This document shows, one piece after another, positions 51,618-60,819 of a DNA stretch of 64,000 nt. A program made the translations under genes and the position numbers. The stretch's first letter is position 1; each line of letters opens with the position of its first letter. Origin of the DNA: Exiguobacterium sp. FSL W8-0210 (GTDB lineage: Bacteria; Bacillota; Bacilli; Exiguobacteriales; Exiguobacteriaceae). A model generated the notes under the pieces. It was not told where the DNA came from. It was given only the letters and a program-made list of their open reading frames with translations, and made no database searches. The DNA lies in assembly GCF_038006045.1 (NCBI RefSeq), contig NZ_JBBOUK010000001.1, forward strand, positions 2,459,001-2,523,000. Direction: 5' to 3'.

Positions 51618-52786
51618 AGTGTTTCCCCTCTCGCTTCGGATTCCTCGATTGGAATCTTGACCTTGATGACCGTACCTTTTCCGGGCTGCGTCTCGATATC
51701 GAATTCACCATCGATCAATTCGATCCGTTCACGCATACCAACGAGTCCGAATGACTCGTCGCACGATGCGACGATGGAATCGAAATCAAATCCAACGCCA
51801 TTATCATTCACATGGATTCGTACGGAATGTTGATATTGTTCTATGATAATACGAATGTCACTCGCTTTGGAATGCTTAACTGCATTTTGGACGGCTTCTT
51901 GGACGATTCGGAAGACGGCAACTTCATACGTCGAATCGATCCGTTCACCGCCTCCTAGATAATTGAAGTGGACCGGAATATTCGAAATTTCTTGAATATG
52001 ACGAAGATAGCGTTCAAGCGTCGGAACGAATCCGAGATCGTCAAGCGTCATCGGGCGTAAATCGTATATGATGCGACGAATATCGGCAAGTCCATCCCGA
52101 ATCAACGTCCGCAAACGGTGAATCTCTTCAAAAGCTGCCTCTGCCCCATTGTGCTGGTGAATCTTTTCAATCAAATCCGCCCGGATCAAGACGTGGGCAA
52201 GCGTCTGCGCCGGACCATCATGCATGTCGCGCGACAAGCGGCGCCGTTCATTTTCGGCGGACTGGAAGACTTTTAGACCCATCTCCTGTTTTTGCATCGC
52301 CTTTTCATATTTTTCATTCATCATCTGCATATCGTCCGTCAAGAAGTTCAAGACGACCGAGACGCGTCCAATCAATTGATCTGCTCGTTCAATCGTCTCA
52401 TCGAGCTGAATCAGTCGGCGTTCGAGCTCATCGCGACGCTTTCGGCAATTCATCTCGTCTCGTTGATTGATGAACGATTCGAGTTGCAACGCGTTCGCTG
52501 TCTCATAGGCCGACCGGACATCCTGTTCCGAGTAGCTGTCGAAGTTCTTACTGACGACGACGAGTCGCGCCTTCGCATCCTTGATATGGCGTTCGAGTCG
52601 TTCTGCTTCTTTTATATAGTCGTGCACCCGAATCTTCAGGTCGCGCAGTTCTTGCTGGATTTCGGCATATTGTTCGCGAGAACTTTCCGTGATCCGGACG
52701 ATTTCTTCCCGACTCTCTTCTACGACGCCGATGATGTTCTGTACGATATCATTCAAGGATAGCCGCTCCCTCATCTCATTCGTCAT
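51614..52786 (-). CDS. degS: Cytoplasmic sensor histidine kinase DegS
   Basis: 390 residues, no membrane span. The N-terminal ~190 residues are coiled coil ([23 protein letters not shown] in part), followed by a HisKA_3 domain with [16 protein letters not shown] (phospho-His) and a HATPase with NAVKHSKAS and DNGVGFD. It phosphorylates DegU, with which it overlaps. GGAGGG precedes the ATG. Confidence 0.97.
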   Translation of the reverse strand: MTNEMRERLSLNDIVQNIIGVVEESREEIVRITESSREQYAEIQQELRDLKIRVHDYIKEAERLERHIKDAKARLVVVSKNFDSYSEQDVRSAYETANALQLESFINQRDEMNCRKRRDELERRLIQLDETIERADQLIGRVSVVLNFLTDDMQMMNEKYEKAMQKQEMGLKVFQSAENERRRLSRDMHDGPAQTLAHVLIRADLIEKIHQHNGAEAAFEEIHRLRTLIRDGLADIRRIIYDLRPMTLDDLGFVPTLERYLRHIQEISNIPVHFNYLGGGERIDSTYEVAVFRIVQEAVQNAVKHSKASDIRIIIEQYQHSVRIHVNDNGVGFDFDSIVASCDESFGLVGMRERIELIDGEFDIETQPGKGTVIKVKIPIEESEARGETL

Positions 52787-52879
52787 GGTACTCCCTCCAT
52801 TCCTTGCCAGTCGTCTACGGTTGTCTCTCTCTTGGAACGTCGTTATGCTAGAAAGAACTAGTTAACGAGGAGGACATTT

Positions 52880-53527
52880 TTGATTATGACATTATCTAAT
52901 TATTATACAGTAAAAGAAAACGGTTTCCACGAAATCATTATCCAAAAGTCACGATTCATCACTTATTTAGCTCGCGCAACGACGGAAGAACAAGCCCAGG
53001 CGTTCATTTCCGAGTTGAAAAAAAAACATCACGATGCGAACCATAACTGCTCTGCCTACGTCATCGGTGAGCGTAATGAGATTCAAAAAGCGAATGATGA
53101 CGGTGAACCAAGTGGAACGGCTGGTGTTCCGATGCTTGAAGTATTGAAGAAGCGTGACTTGCGCGATACGGTCGTCGTCGTGACACGGTATTTCGGCGGC
53201 ATCAAGCTCGGTGGTGGTGGATTGATTCGCGCGTATGGTTCGAGTGTCTCTGAAGCACTGAACGCAGTCGGTGTCGTCGAACGGATCGAACATACCGTTG
53301 TTTCCGTCAACGTCGACTATACATGGCTTGGAAAGCTCGAGAACGAACTACGGGCAAGCGTCCATCCGATTGATCAGATTCATTACCTCGATCAAGTCCA
53401 GATCGACGTCCTCGTCAAGACAGCCGATGTTCCCGATTTTCTCGACTGGATGACGAACATGACGAACGGTCAAGCCAATTTGTCAAGCGGCTCTACTCGT
53501 TACCTCGAACGTGACATTATTTTCTGA
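52880..53527 (+). CDS. yvyE: YvyE/YigZ (IMPACT) family protein
   Basis: 215 residues if the TTG at 52880 is used (AGGAGG seven bases upstream); the ATG two codons later is the alternative. The UPF0029 domain shows SRFITYLAR, DANHNCSAYVIG and the strongly conserved DDGEPSGTAGVPMLEVLKK in part, then VVTRYFGGIKLGGGGLIRAYG in part. A C-terminal ferredoxin-like DUF1949 domain follows. The family is linked to translation control; its exact reaction is unclear. Divergent from degS, as in B. subtilis. Confidence 0.94.
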   Translation: MIMTLSNYYTVKENGFHEIIIQKSRFITYLARATTEEQAQAFISELKKKHHDANHNCSAYVIGERNEIQKANDDGEPSGTAGVPMLEVLKKRDLRDTVVVVTRYFGGIKLGGGGLIRAYGSSVSEALNAVGVVERIEHTVVSVNVDYTWLGKLENELRASVHPIDQIHYLDQVQIDVLVKTADVPDFLDWMTNMTNGQANLSSGSTRYLERDIIF

Positions 53528-53590
53528 ACTGATATACTGATTGTAAAGAATTTTAAAGTTTTTTAAAAATTCAGTTAAAGTTAGGAGTTA

Positions 53591-54628
53591 ATGAACGTGG
53601 AAGAGCGAACCCGCAGTAATAAAAAAAAGATAAAGAAAAAACGTTCTTGGTTCAAGGTGTTCGTGATCAGTTTTCTGGTCGTGCTCGTGGGTGGAGGTGC
53701 TACCTTCGCTTACGTCGCGTATAAGACGTTCCAGACTGCAAACGATGCAAACGTCGATTTAGCGCGCGGTGACAAGTCCGAGAAACGAGAAGCAGCCATT
53801 GATTTGACGAAAGATCACTTTTCCGTTCTGCTCGTCGGAACGGATGAACGACCTGGTGATACCTCATCCCGTGCTGATACGATGATCGTCGCAACATTCA
53901 ACAAGGACGATCAGACCGTTGATATGGTCAGCATTCCCCGTGATTCACTCGTCGAGATTCCTTCTGTCGGTTACGAGGATAAAATCAACCACTCTTATGC
54001 CTTTGGGGGCATCGATTCAACGATTGAAACGGTCGAGACGTTGCTCGATATTCCAATCGATTATTATGCATCGATCAACTTCAATGGTGTCGTCGCGATC
54101 GTCGACGCATTGGGCGGCATCGATGTCGACGTCAAGTTACCAATCGATACACTCGACTCATCCGATAAGCGCAATGGCGTTAAATTGGAACCGGGTCAAC
54201 AGACGTTGAACGGAGAGGAAGCACTCGCCTATGCCCGAATGCGTTATCAAGATCCTGAAGGAGATATTGGTCGGACAAAACGTCAACAACAGATCGTCGA
54301 AGCCATCGTTGATCAGTCGACATCGTTCGGTTCAATCACCAAATTAAATACCCTGATGGACGCGATGGGAGACAATTTCCGGACGAACATGTCGTTGACG
54401 GAAGCGTTCCAACTGCAACCGTTCATCAAAAAAATCGGTTCCATCAACCGGATCGATCTTAAAGGAACGGACACGAAAATTAACGGGGTCTATTACTACC
54501 AGCTTGATCAAACTTCATTGGCTGACGCGAAGACGACATTGAAGGAACAACTCAATTTGCCAATCGATGAGACGACAGACAGCATCACGTCGGAGGCTGC
54601 AGATGATTCGTTCACTCCAAGCAACTGA
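53591..54628 (+). CDS. LytR-CpsA-Psr (LCP) family wall-polymer ligase (TagU/LytR-like)
   Basis: 345 residues, type II membrane protein: a Lys-rich start, one span (FVISFLVVLVGGGATFAYVA), then an extracellular LCP domain (about 80-240). Key residues are visible: DERPGDTSSRADTM, SIPRDSLVEIP, INHSYAFGG and YARMRYQDPEGDIGRTKRQQ in part, the phosphate- and metal-binding Arg/Asp set. LCP enzymes attach wall teichoic acids or similar polymers to peptidoglycan. tagO lies nearby, matching a wall-teichoic-acid context. TTAGGAG precedes the ATG. Its 3' end overlaps the next gene. Confidence 0.94.
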   Translation: MNVEERTRSNKKKIKKKRSWFKVFVISFLVVLVGGGATFAYVAYKTFQTANDANVDLARGDKSEKREAAIDLTKDHFSVLLVGTDERPGDTSSRADTMIVATFNKDDQTVDMVSIPRDSLVEIPSVGYEDKINHSYAFGGIDSTIETVETLLDIPIDYYASINFNGVVAIVDALGGIDVDVKLPIDTLDSSDKRNGVKLEPGQQTLNGEEALAYARMRYQDPEGDIGRTKRQQQIVEAIVDQSTSFGSITKLNTLMDAMGDNFRTNMSLTEAFQLQPFIKKIGSINRIDLKGTDTKINGVYYYQLDQTSLADAKTTLKEQLNLPIDETTDSITSEAADDSFTPSN

Positions 54629-55019
54629 TCATGCGTCACTGCTGGAAGTACAACGTCGCGCTTATCAGATAGAAGCCGCATTACTCAATGCGACTGATTT
54701 CCCGCCCTTACGCGAAACGATCGATGAGATCGACGTTGAAGCGCCGATCGGTTTCGTTTACGTCATTGATGACGACATTGTTGGTGCTGTCACGATTGCT
54801 GATGGAACGATCACTCGACTCGTCGTTGATCCGGCATACTTCCGTCAAGGAATTGCACAGTCCTTACTGCATCACGTGATAAAGCGACATCAGTCCAGAC
54901 ATGTCATGACCGGTGCACGTAATCTGCCAGCGCTTTCGCTCTATACTCGTTTCGGCTTTTCAGAAGTCCAGCGCGAGTGGCGTAGTGGGATCGAACTTGT
55001 CTTTTTGATGCGCACCTGA
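54603..55019 (+). CDS. GNAT N-acetyltransferase
   Basis: 138 residues from the ATG at 54603 (GGAGG upstream), overlapping the end of the LCP gene by 26 bases, so translation is probably coupled. The acetyl-CoA motif VDPAYFRQGIAQSLL and C-terminal ARNLPALSLYTRFGF are intact. The target is unknown. It is followed by a strong bidirectional terminator. Confidence 0.87.
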   Translation: MIRSLQATDHASLLEVQRRAYQIEAALLNATDFPPLRETIDEIDVEAPIGFVYVIDDDIVGAVTIADGTITRLVVDPAYFRQGIAQSLLHHVIKRHQSRHVMTGARNLPALSLYTRFGFSEVQREWRSGIELVFLMRT

Positions 55020-55027
55020 CTTTTAGG

Positions 55028-55074
55028 AACAACAAAGAAGCAGTAGACACCGAGTCTACTGCTTCTTTGTTGTT
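55028..55074. terminator. Bidirectional terminator between the GNAT gene and chrA
   Basis: Perfect 21-base inverted repeat beginning AACAACAAAGAAGCAG, five-base loop. It serves both convergent genes. Confidence 0.88.
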
Positions 55075-56225
55075 TAGAAGAAAAGGAATCCGAGAGCGGC
55101 TCCGATTAACACGATTCGTAACGGCGACTGTTTATAAAAACGAAGTAAACAGAACAAACCGAAGGCAATCAAGAAATCAAGACCACTCTTGATGCTTGAC
55201 GTAAAGATTGGATCATAAAGAGCGGCAAGCAAGATACCGACGACGGCAGCATTGACGCCGATCAACATGCGTCCGACTGCTTGATTCTTCCGAATACGAT
55301 CCCAGTACGGTAAAACACCGATGACGAGTAGGAATCCTGGCAGGAAGATCGCGAGCGTCGCAAGAAGACCGCTGGATACACCAGAGACGATCGTACCGAG
55401 ATACGTTGCGAACGTAAAGAGTGGTCCCGGTACCGCCTGTGCAGCGGCGTAACCAGCAAGGAACGTATCCGTGTTCATCAGCCCAGGTACGAGTGTCTGC
55501 TCAAGGAAAGGCAAGACGACATGTCCGCCACCAAAAACGAGGGCACCAGCACTGTACATGATACTCGTCAGTTGGACGGTTCCCGTCGCAGATTGCGCGA
55601 GAAACGGTGTGACGGCAAGTAAGACGAAGAATAAGACGAGTGCTGTGATGCTAAGTAGGCGTGGTACGCGAATCGACAAGGATCCACCCGTCTCCGTCTC
55701 TTCTTTGAACCAGAAGAACGCAAGAAGACCTGCGAGCAACAAGACACCGACTTGCGCTAATGGATGTGCGATCAAGAGTACGCCTGCTAGCGCTAGTAGC
55801 ATCAACGTCATCCGTTTGACTCCTGTCGCAAGTTTCATTCCCATGCCAAGGACAGCGTCAGCAACGATTGCGACCGCGACGAGTTTCAAACCATGAATGA
55901 ATCCGGCTTCCGCAACATCGAATTGTGTCGCAAGAATCGCGAATAGAATCAAAGCGATACTCGACGGCAACGTGAAGCCGACGAAGGAAATGATCGCCCC
56001 TGCTACGCCTCCACGGATCAGACCGATTCCCATTCCGACCTGACTCGAAGCGGGACCCGGTAGGAATTGACAGAGTGCAACTAAGTCAGCATAGGCTTTC
56101 TCATCAATCCATTTTTTCCGTTTGACATATTCTTCATAAAAATATCCGAGATGGGCGACCGGACCGCCGAATGATGTCAATCCGAGCTTAAATGATACAA
56201 GAAAGATTTCAATTAAACGATGCAT
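55074..56225 (-). CDS. chrA: Chromate transporter family protein (long, two-domain)
   Basis: 383 residues, about ten to twelve membrane spans in two homologous halves. The first half has FKLGLTSFGGPVAHLGYF and LCQFLPGPASSQVGM; the second has SAGALVFGGGHVVLPFLEQ and GYAAAQAVPGPLFTFATYLG. These are the FGGP/PGP motifs of the CHR family, which exports chromate and related oxyanions. Resistance in this strain is inference. AGGTGAAAC precedes the ATG. Stands alone, inserted relative to B. subtilis synteny. Confidence 0.94.
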   Translation of the reverse strand: MHRLIEIFLVSFKLGLTSFGGPVAHLGYFYEEYVKRKKWIDEKAYADLVALCQFLPGPASSQVGMGIGLIRGGVAGAIISFVGFTLPSSIALILFAILATQFDVAEAGFIHGLKLVAVAIVADAVLGMGMKLATGVKRMTLMLLALAGVLLIAHPLAQVGVLLLAGLLAFFWFKEETETGGSLSIRVPRLLSITALVLFFVLLAVTPFLAQSATGTVQLTSIMYSAGALVFGGGHVVLPFLEQTLVPGLMNTDTFLAGYAAAQAVPGPLFTFATYLGTIVSGVSSGLLATLAIFLPGFLLVIGVLPYWDRIRKNQAVGRMLIGVNAAVVGILLAALYDPIFTSSIKSGLDFLIAFGLFCLLRFYKQSPLRIVLIGAALGFLFF

Positions 56226-56277
56226 GTTTCACCTCCATCCTTCATTCTACACAAAAGATGTTAAGTTCTTGTGAACT

Positions 56278-57381
56278 TCAACGTTTTTTCTTTCCATAAG
56301 TCCCTTTTCGCCACAATTTCTCCATGGGACCTTGTGGATGAGACTGGAGATATCTGTTTGAAGCAACACCTTGTGCGATCAAAAGCAGGAAAACGAGTAA
56401 CAGTCCTTGCCATAACGGTGTTGTTCCATGTTGTCCACTGAAGAAGACGAACACGGTAAAGACGACTGTATGCATCAAATAATTCGTCAATGCCATCCGT
56501 CCCAGTCCAGCAAACCATTGCATACGCCCAGCACGAACGAGTAACGCAACGGCACAAGCATAGGTGATCGCAAGCGTGCGTCCTGAGAGCCAAACGTAAA
56601 ATAGATTGATTGATCCGTCTGGTACATCAGCATGCGCCTGCATGATTCCAGCGAATGACGGAAGTGTCAGTAGTAAACTAATTCCAAGTGTCCACCACAG
56701 GAAACGATTCGTTGGGGGCGCTACGCTGAAGCGTTCCATCAAATAGGCTCCGATCAAGAACAGGGATAGAATTTCTGGCCAAATGACACCGGAATTCATG
56801 AGGGCTTCCGGTAATTGAACTGTCGCGTGATGCGATAAAAATCCGAGAAGATCGCGCGATGCGACGAACGACTGAAGTGTCTTATCCAGCTCGACGACGG
56901 GAGCGTCGCCAAATTGACGAGCCCCAAAGAAAATAAGTAGATAGAGCAGAATGGCATAGATTTGAAATGCTATCGCAAACAAGAGTTTCGTGACCGGCTT
57001 TGTCTTGGCGAACAATAACAAAATAAAGCCCGTCAACGCATACGTATGTAAGATATCTCCCTGCCAGACAAGCAGGTGCAAAAGACCAATGATGAGCAGA
57101 ATTCCAAGTCGCCTTGCGAAGATCGTCATCGGTAGACCACGTTGTCGCAACCGATTGATGAACAGATAAAAACCGGCTCCGAACAAGACACTAAACAGGG
57201 TATAGAATTTCGTCTGGATGAAGAGATCAAAAATGAGACGAATCGATTGATCCACCTCCCCCATCATCGCATTCGGTCGATCACCGAGAAAACTCGGCAT
57301 GTTGACGAATAAAATCCCGCATAGTGCAAAACCACGTAACACATCTAAATAGACGATGCGTTGATTCAATGATTGATTCAT
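56278..57381 (-). CDS. DUF418 (YeiB-like) polytopic membrane protein
   Basis: 367 residues, around nine to ten membrane spans. The N-terminus RIVYLDVLRGFALCGILFVN and the C-terminal DUF418 signature (GRMALTNYLMHTVVF) are typical of the YeiB family, whose function is not established. It is bounded by terminators or convergent genes, so it is monocistronic. Confidence 0.9.
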   Translation of the reverse strand: MNQSLNQRIVYLDVLRGFALCGILFVNMPSFLGDRPNAMMGEVDQSIRLIFDLFIQTKFYTLFSVLFGAGFYLFINRLRQRGLPMTIFARRLGILLIIGLLHLLVWQGDILHTYALTGFILLLFAKTKPVTKLLFAIAFQIYAILLYLLIFFGARQFGDAPVVELDKTLQSFVASRDLLGFLSHHATVQLPEALMNSGVIWPEILSLFLIGAYLMERFSVAPPTNRFLWWTLGISLLLTLPSFAGIMQAHADVPDGSINLFYVWLSGRTLAITYACAVALLVRAGRMQWFAGLGRMALTNYLMHTVVFTVFVFFSGQHGTTPLWQGLLLVFLLLIAQGVASNRYLQSHPQGPMEKLWRKGTYGKKKR

Positions 57382-57399
57382 TCCAACACTCCCTTTCTG

Positions 57400-57435
57400 A
57401 AAAAAGACCGCTCACACGGATGAGCGGTCTTTTTT
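57400..57435. terminator. Bidirectional terminator after tagO
   Basis: Perfect stem AAAAAAGACCGCTCA/TGAGCGGTCTTTTTT with a six-base loop. Confidence 0.92.
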
Positions 57436-57443
57436 GATATACG

Positions 57444-58487
57444 TTATTTCGATGTAAAACGTTCCAACAAATTCAACAATGGTCGATAACGTTCGCCAAG
57501 CAAACCGAGCGACTCGACGAGAATGTCAAGAACGAGCAATAACATGACGAGTGAGACGAAGGCACCGATCGAATTCGTCTGCGAGAATAGAATCGCCGTC
57601 ATTCCGAAGATGGCACAGAGTCCATAGATGACGAGCACGGCTTGGCGCATCGTAAAGCCGAGATCAAGCAATCGGTGATGCAGATGGGCCTTATCCGGCG
57701 CAAATGGTGGTTTTCCTTGCAATACCCGTCGAACGATCGCAAACAACGTGTCGGAAATCGGGATCCCAAGCAAAATGACCGGAACGGCAAGCGAGAACAA
57801 CGTCACGTTCTTGAATCCAAGGAGTGATAACACACCAAGCATATAGCCAAGGAACAAGGCACCGGTATCACCCATGAAAATCTTCGCTGGGTAGAAGTTA
57901 TGAAACAGAAAACCGAACGTACTCATCAATAAGAGAATCGCGACGATCGTCACGTAGACGTTTCCTTGAATGACGGCAAGACTGATCAATGTCAACAAGA
58001 CGATACTCGAGACACCCGCTGCTAATCCGTCTAATCCATCAATCAAGTTGACGGCATTCGTGATCCCGATGACCCAAAGGAACGTCAGCGGAACACTCCA
58101 CCATCCGAGATATAACTGCTGGTCAAACGGTAGATTGATGAACTCGATCCGGATCCCACCGTTTAGGACGATGACGGCAGCAACGATTTGCCCCATCAGC
58201 TTCAAACGGGCATTGAGTTGGAATCGATCATCCAGTGCACCGGTCAAAATGATAACGAATCCACCGACTAAAATGTGCGTCGCGTACGGACTCGAAGGTT
58301 GTAAGATGAAATAACCGATCATGAAGGCGATATAGATCGCTAATCCGCCAAGTCGCGGCATGATTCGGACGTGTACTTTTCGCGCGTCCGGACTGTCAAC
58401 GGCACCGACTGCAATCGCAAAGCGTTTCACGACGGGTGTGATCAGTAAGGCGGCGATAAAACAGACGATGGACGCAGTCCATAACAT
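57444..58487 (-). CDS. tagO: Undecaprenyl-phosphate GlcNAc-1-phosphate transferase TagO
   Basis: 347 residues, about eleven membrane spans, MraY/WecA superfamily. Active-site motifs: LTGALDDRF, the NLIDGLDGLA loop, MGDTGALFLGYMLG and HLHHRLLDLGF. It starts wall-teichoic-acid synthesis by loading GlcNAc-1-P on the lipid carrier. The LCP gene upstream in the window would finish that pathway at the wall. The ATG lies about 20 bases from an AT-rich promoter region. Confidence 0.95.
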   Translation of the reverse strand: MLWTASIVCFIAALLITPVVKRFAIAVGAVDSPDARKVHVRIMPRLGGLAIYIAFMIGYFILQPSSPYATHILVGGFVIILTGALDDRFQLNARLKLMGQIVAAVIVLNGGIRIEFINLPFDQQLYLGWWSVPLTFLWVIGITNAVNLIDGLDGLAAGVSSIVLLTLISLAVIQGNVYVTIVAILLLMSTFGFLFHNFYPAKIFMGDTGALFLGYMLGVLSLLGFKNVTLFSLAVPVILLGIPISDTLFAIVRRVLQGKPPFAPDKAHLHHRLLDLGFTMRQAVLVIYGLCAIFGMTAILFSQTNSIGAFVSLVMLLLVLDILVESLGLLGERYRPLLNLLERFTSK

Positions 58488-58520
58488 AGTAACATCACGC
58501 TCCTGCGCGAATTATATCAT

Positions 58521-58548
58521 AAAAAAAAAGAGCCGACGAGCGGCTCTT
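58521..58548 (-). terminator. Terminator after the Rok-like gene
   Basis: Minus-strand stem AAGAGCCG/CGGCTCTT followed by a long T run; the stop codon is within the stem. Confidence 0.82.
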
Positions 58549-58948
58549 ACATGAAGATCGGTACTTCAGCAGCTGGATCATATGTATAGATACCGCGTCC
58601 GACTTTTTTGATGGCAGGGTTTGCCTGTTCGACTTTCGCCATCAATTGGTAGATGTTACTAATTTGGTGACGGTAACGCAATTCAAGCTCCATTTGGATG
58701 TCACGTGCTGTCATCGATTCACGCTCGCGCATCAAATCGCTGATTTGGTGCACATAGACTTCTAGTGGATAACGCTGATTGACGCGACGTTGCTTTAACG
58801 GACGCTCATGTGTGACGGCGACTTCTTGCGAATGTTCTCCCGTTCCACGGCTTAATTCCGAGATCAAATACTCGGCACGCCGCTGTAAACGACGGTATTC
58901 CTCTTCGATTTCCATTAGTTCGCGGTAAATGTGTTCACTGTTACCCAT
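58547..58948 (-). CDS. Rok-like small DNA-binding protein (candidate)
   Basis: 133 residues. An N-terminal coiled coil (about 1-35, YRELMEIEEEYRRLQRRAEYL) is followed by a basic linker and a C-terminal winged-helix-like segment. The segment ARDIQMELELRYRHQISNIYQ, then NPAIKKVGRGIYTY, resembles the B. subtilis Rok C-terminus (ELQKEIEKESGLEIPNMTTF, then PEVKKPYRGQYIL). Rok is a nucleoid-associated silencer of AT-rich and foreign genes, including comK. Similarity is by pattern only and the protein is shorter than Rok (191). It lies beside a strongly AT-rich interval. A generic winged-helix protein is the alternative. Confidence 0.5.
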   Translation of the reverse strand: MGNSEHIYRELMEIEEEYRRLQRRAEYLISELSRGTGEHSQEVAVTHERPLKQRRVNQRYPLEVYVHQISDLMRERESMTARDIQMELELRYRHQISNIYQLMAKVEQANPAIKKVGRGIYTYDPAAEVPIFM

Positions 58949-59241
58949 TCCTTGCCCCTCTTTCCTTTTTTATACATTAATGTTTCAATCGTGTTTCATT
59001 TGTATGTATTTTGAAATATCTTAAACTATAATTTGTCTTGATAATATATAATTTCTTTAATTATTTAATTATCCTGTAATATTTTCATATCCTTACCGAT
59101 AAATTAGCTACACCTCATATTAACAGAAAGGAATGAAAACGGAACATATAATTTCGACATTTAACTATTTTAATAATACTTAAGTTCTACTAATTCAATA
59201 TATATCTTTCTTATTTTACCGAAAAGGAGACTGGAAATTTA
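58949..59241. other. AT-rich divergent promoter region
   Basis: 293 bases with very few G or C, between the Rok-like gene (minus) and the amidase gene (plus). It contains many A/T tracts but no reading frame. An AAAAGGAG ribosome binding site for the amidase lies at its right end. Such DNA suits AT-binding nucleoid proteins; no specific site is claimed. Confidence 0.5.
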
Positions 59242-60726
59242 ATGGGCAAATTACCTAAAACACTTCGGACCGCTCTAGTACTTTCGTTGGTATCCGGTTG
59301 CTTCGCCTCTACTTCTACTGTATCGGCTGCTTCTGGTACAACCTTTACGAAAACTTCGTATCAGACGACGGATGCTTTGAATCTACGTAGTTCGAACTCG
59401 ACGTCTTCTAAAAAATTGCTGACGATCCCGAAGACGACGAAAGTCACGTCGAGCTATCGAAAAGGCTCTTGGTATAAGTTGTCATATAAAGGAAAGACGG
59501 GATATGTGACCGGATCTTATCTGAAAAAAATCGAGAGTGGCACTTCTTTTTCAAAGACGTCTTATAAGACGACGGATGCGCTATCCTTGCGCAGTGCGGC
59601 AACGACCTCTTCTACTCGATTACTGACAATCCCTAAAGGAGCCGATGTACAATCGAGTTTCAAAAGCGGGAATTGGTACAAAGTGACCTATGCAAATAAG
59701 ACGGGTTATGTTTCTGGTTCTTATTTAAAGAAAGTGACTACACCAGCCAAAACGACGGTCTATACGACGACGGATCGCTTGAATTTCCGTTCGTCTCCTT
59801 CGACATCCGGAAAAGTCCTGACGACGATTCCGAGCGGGACTGCCGTCAATTCCCTCGCCGTTAAAGCAAACTGGCACACGGTCCAGTACCAAGGGAAAAC
59901 GGGGTATGTCATGGGAACGTACCTGAAAAAAGGGACTTCCGTTCCTGCCTCGACGACTGGAAACGTTGATTATAGTGGATCAAAGATGTATGTGTTGATC
60001 CCGTCAGGCAATAGTGTCGCGCTTCGTGCGAGCGCGTCGACGCTCAGTGGTCAAATCGCTCGTCTTGGACGCGGTACTCCTGTCGTCGTCACGAATTCAC
60101 GTCATCAAACGAAAGGGTTCGTCGCCGTTCGGACGGCAAGTGGTCAAAGCGGTTATGTCGATGCGACGTATCTGACGTTGTTCCAACCAGCACCATCGAA
60201 TCGCCCACTTCTCGTCCTTGACCCGGGTCACGGCGGACACGACGCAGGTGCGGTTCGTTACGGTGTGACAGAGCGTGACATCGTCCTTGCTGTCACGAAA
60301 CAAGTCGCCGAGCGTCTTGCCGGAAAAGTCGATGTGACGATGTCACGCTATACGAACGACTACTATCCGTCACTTGGAGAGCGAAGTGCCCTTGCGAACA
60401 GTCATGCGACGACTGCTTTCGTCAGTGTCCATATCAATGCTTCAACGAGTACGCAAGCATACGGAGCAGAGACCTTCTACTATAAAGGCGCCTCTTCGAT
60501 CAACCTCGCTCGTAACGTCCAGCAACGCCTCGTCTCATACGCTGGCATGCGCGACCGAAGCGTCCACTATGCGAACTATGCCGTCATTCGTGGTACGAAA
60601 GCACCGTCGATTCTAGCGGAACTCGGTTTCCTCTCGAACAGCGCGGATCGGGCGAAACTGACGAACGCATCGTATCAGTCACGTTACGCGCAAGCAATCG
60701 CGGACGGCATTCTTGCCTCACTTTAA
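59242..60726 (+). CDS. Secreted N-acetylmuramoyl-L-alanine amidase with SH3b repeats
   Basis: 494 residues. A signal peptide (ALVLSLVSGCFASTSTVSAAS) is followed by four SH3b-type repeats (about 35-97, 105-165, 172-232, 245-315; the first three close with TGYVxGSYLKK-type ends) and an Amidase_3 domain (about 322-494). The zinc and catalytic residues are visible: His in LDPGHGGHDAG, Glu in VTERDIVL, His in SVHINAS and Glu in ILAELGFLSN. It cuts the sugar-peptide bond of peptidoglycan, with the SH3b repeats holding the wall. secA2 begins 1 kb downstream, raising the possibility that it is a SecA2 client, as SH3-domain hydrolases are in Listeria. Confidence 0.94.
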   Translation: MGKLPKTLRTALVLSLVSGCFASTSTVSAASGTTFTKTSYQTTDALNLRSSNSTSSKKLLTIPKTTKVTSSYRKGSWYKLSYKGKTGYVTGSYLKKIESGTSFSKTSYKTTDALSLRSAATTSSTRLLTIPKGADVQSSFKSGNWYKVTYANKTGYVSGSYLKKVTTPAKTTVYTTTDRLNFRSSPSTSGKVLTTIPSGTAVNSLAVKANWHTVQYQGKTGYVMGTYLKKGTSVPASTTGNVDYSGSKMYVLIPSGNSVALRASASTLSGQIARLGRGTPVVVTNSRHQTKGFVAVRTASGQSGYVDATYLTLFQPAPSNRPLLVLDPGHGGHDAGAVRYGVTERDIVLAVTKQVAERLAGKVDVTMSRYTNDYYPSLGERSALANSHATTAFVSVHINASTSTQAYGAETFYYKGASSINLARNVQQRLVSYAGMRDRSVHYANYAVIRGTKAPSILAELGFLSNSADRAKLTNASYQSRYAQAIADGILASL

Positions 60727-60740
60727 ATCAACGCCATATC

Positions 60741-60772
60741 AAAAAGGATCGCTCAGGGAAGCGATCCTTTTT
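60741..60772. terminator. Bidirectional terminator between the amidase gene and pgmB
   Basis: Stem AAAAAGGATCGC/GCGATCCTTTTT with an eight-base loop. Confidence 0.9.
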
Positions 60773-60819
60773 GCATACACATAACTTTCAAGGAATGTCC
60801 TTCACCATCAGGGAATGGT

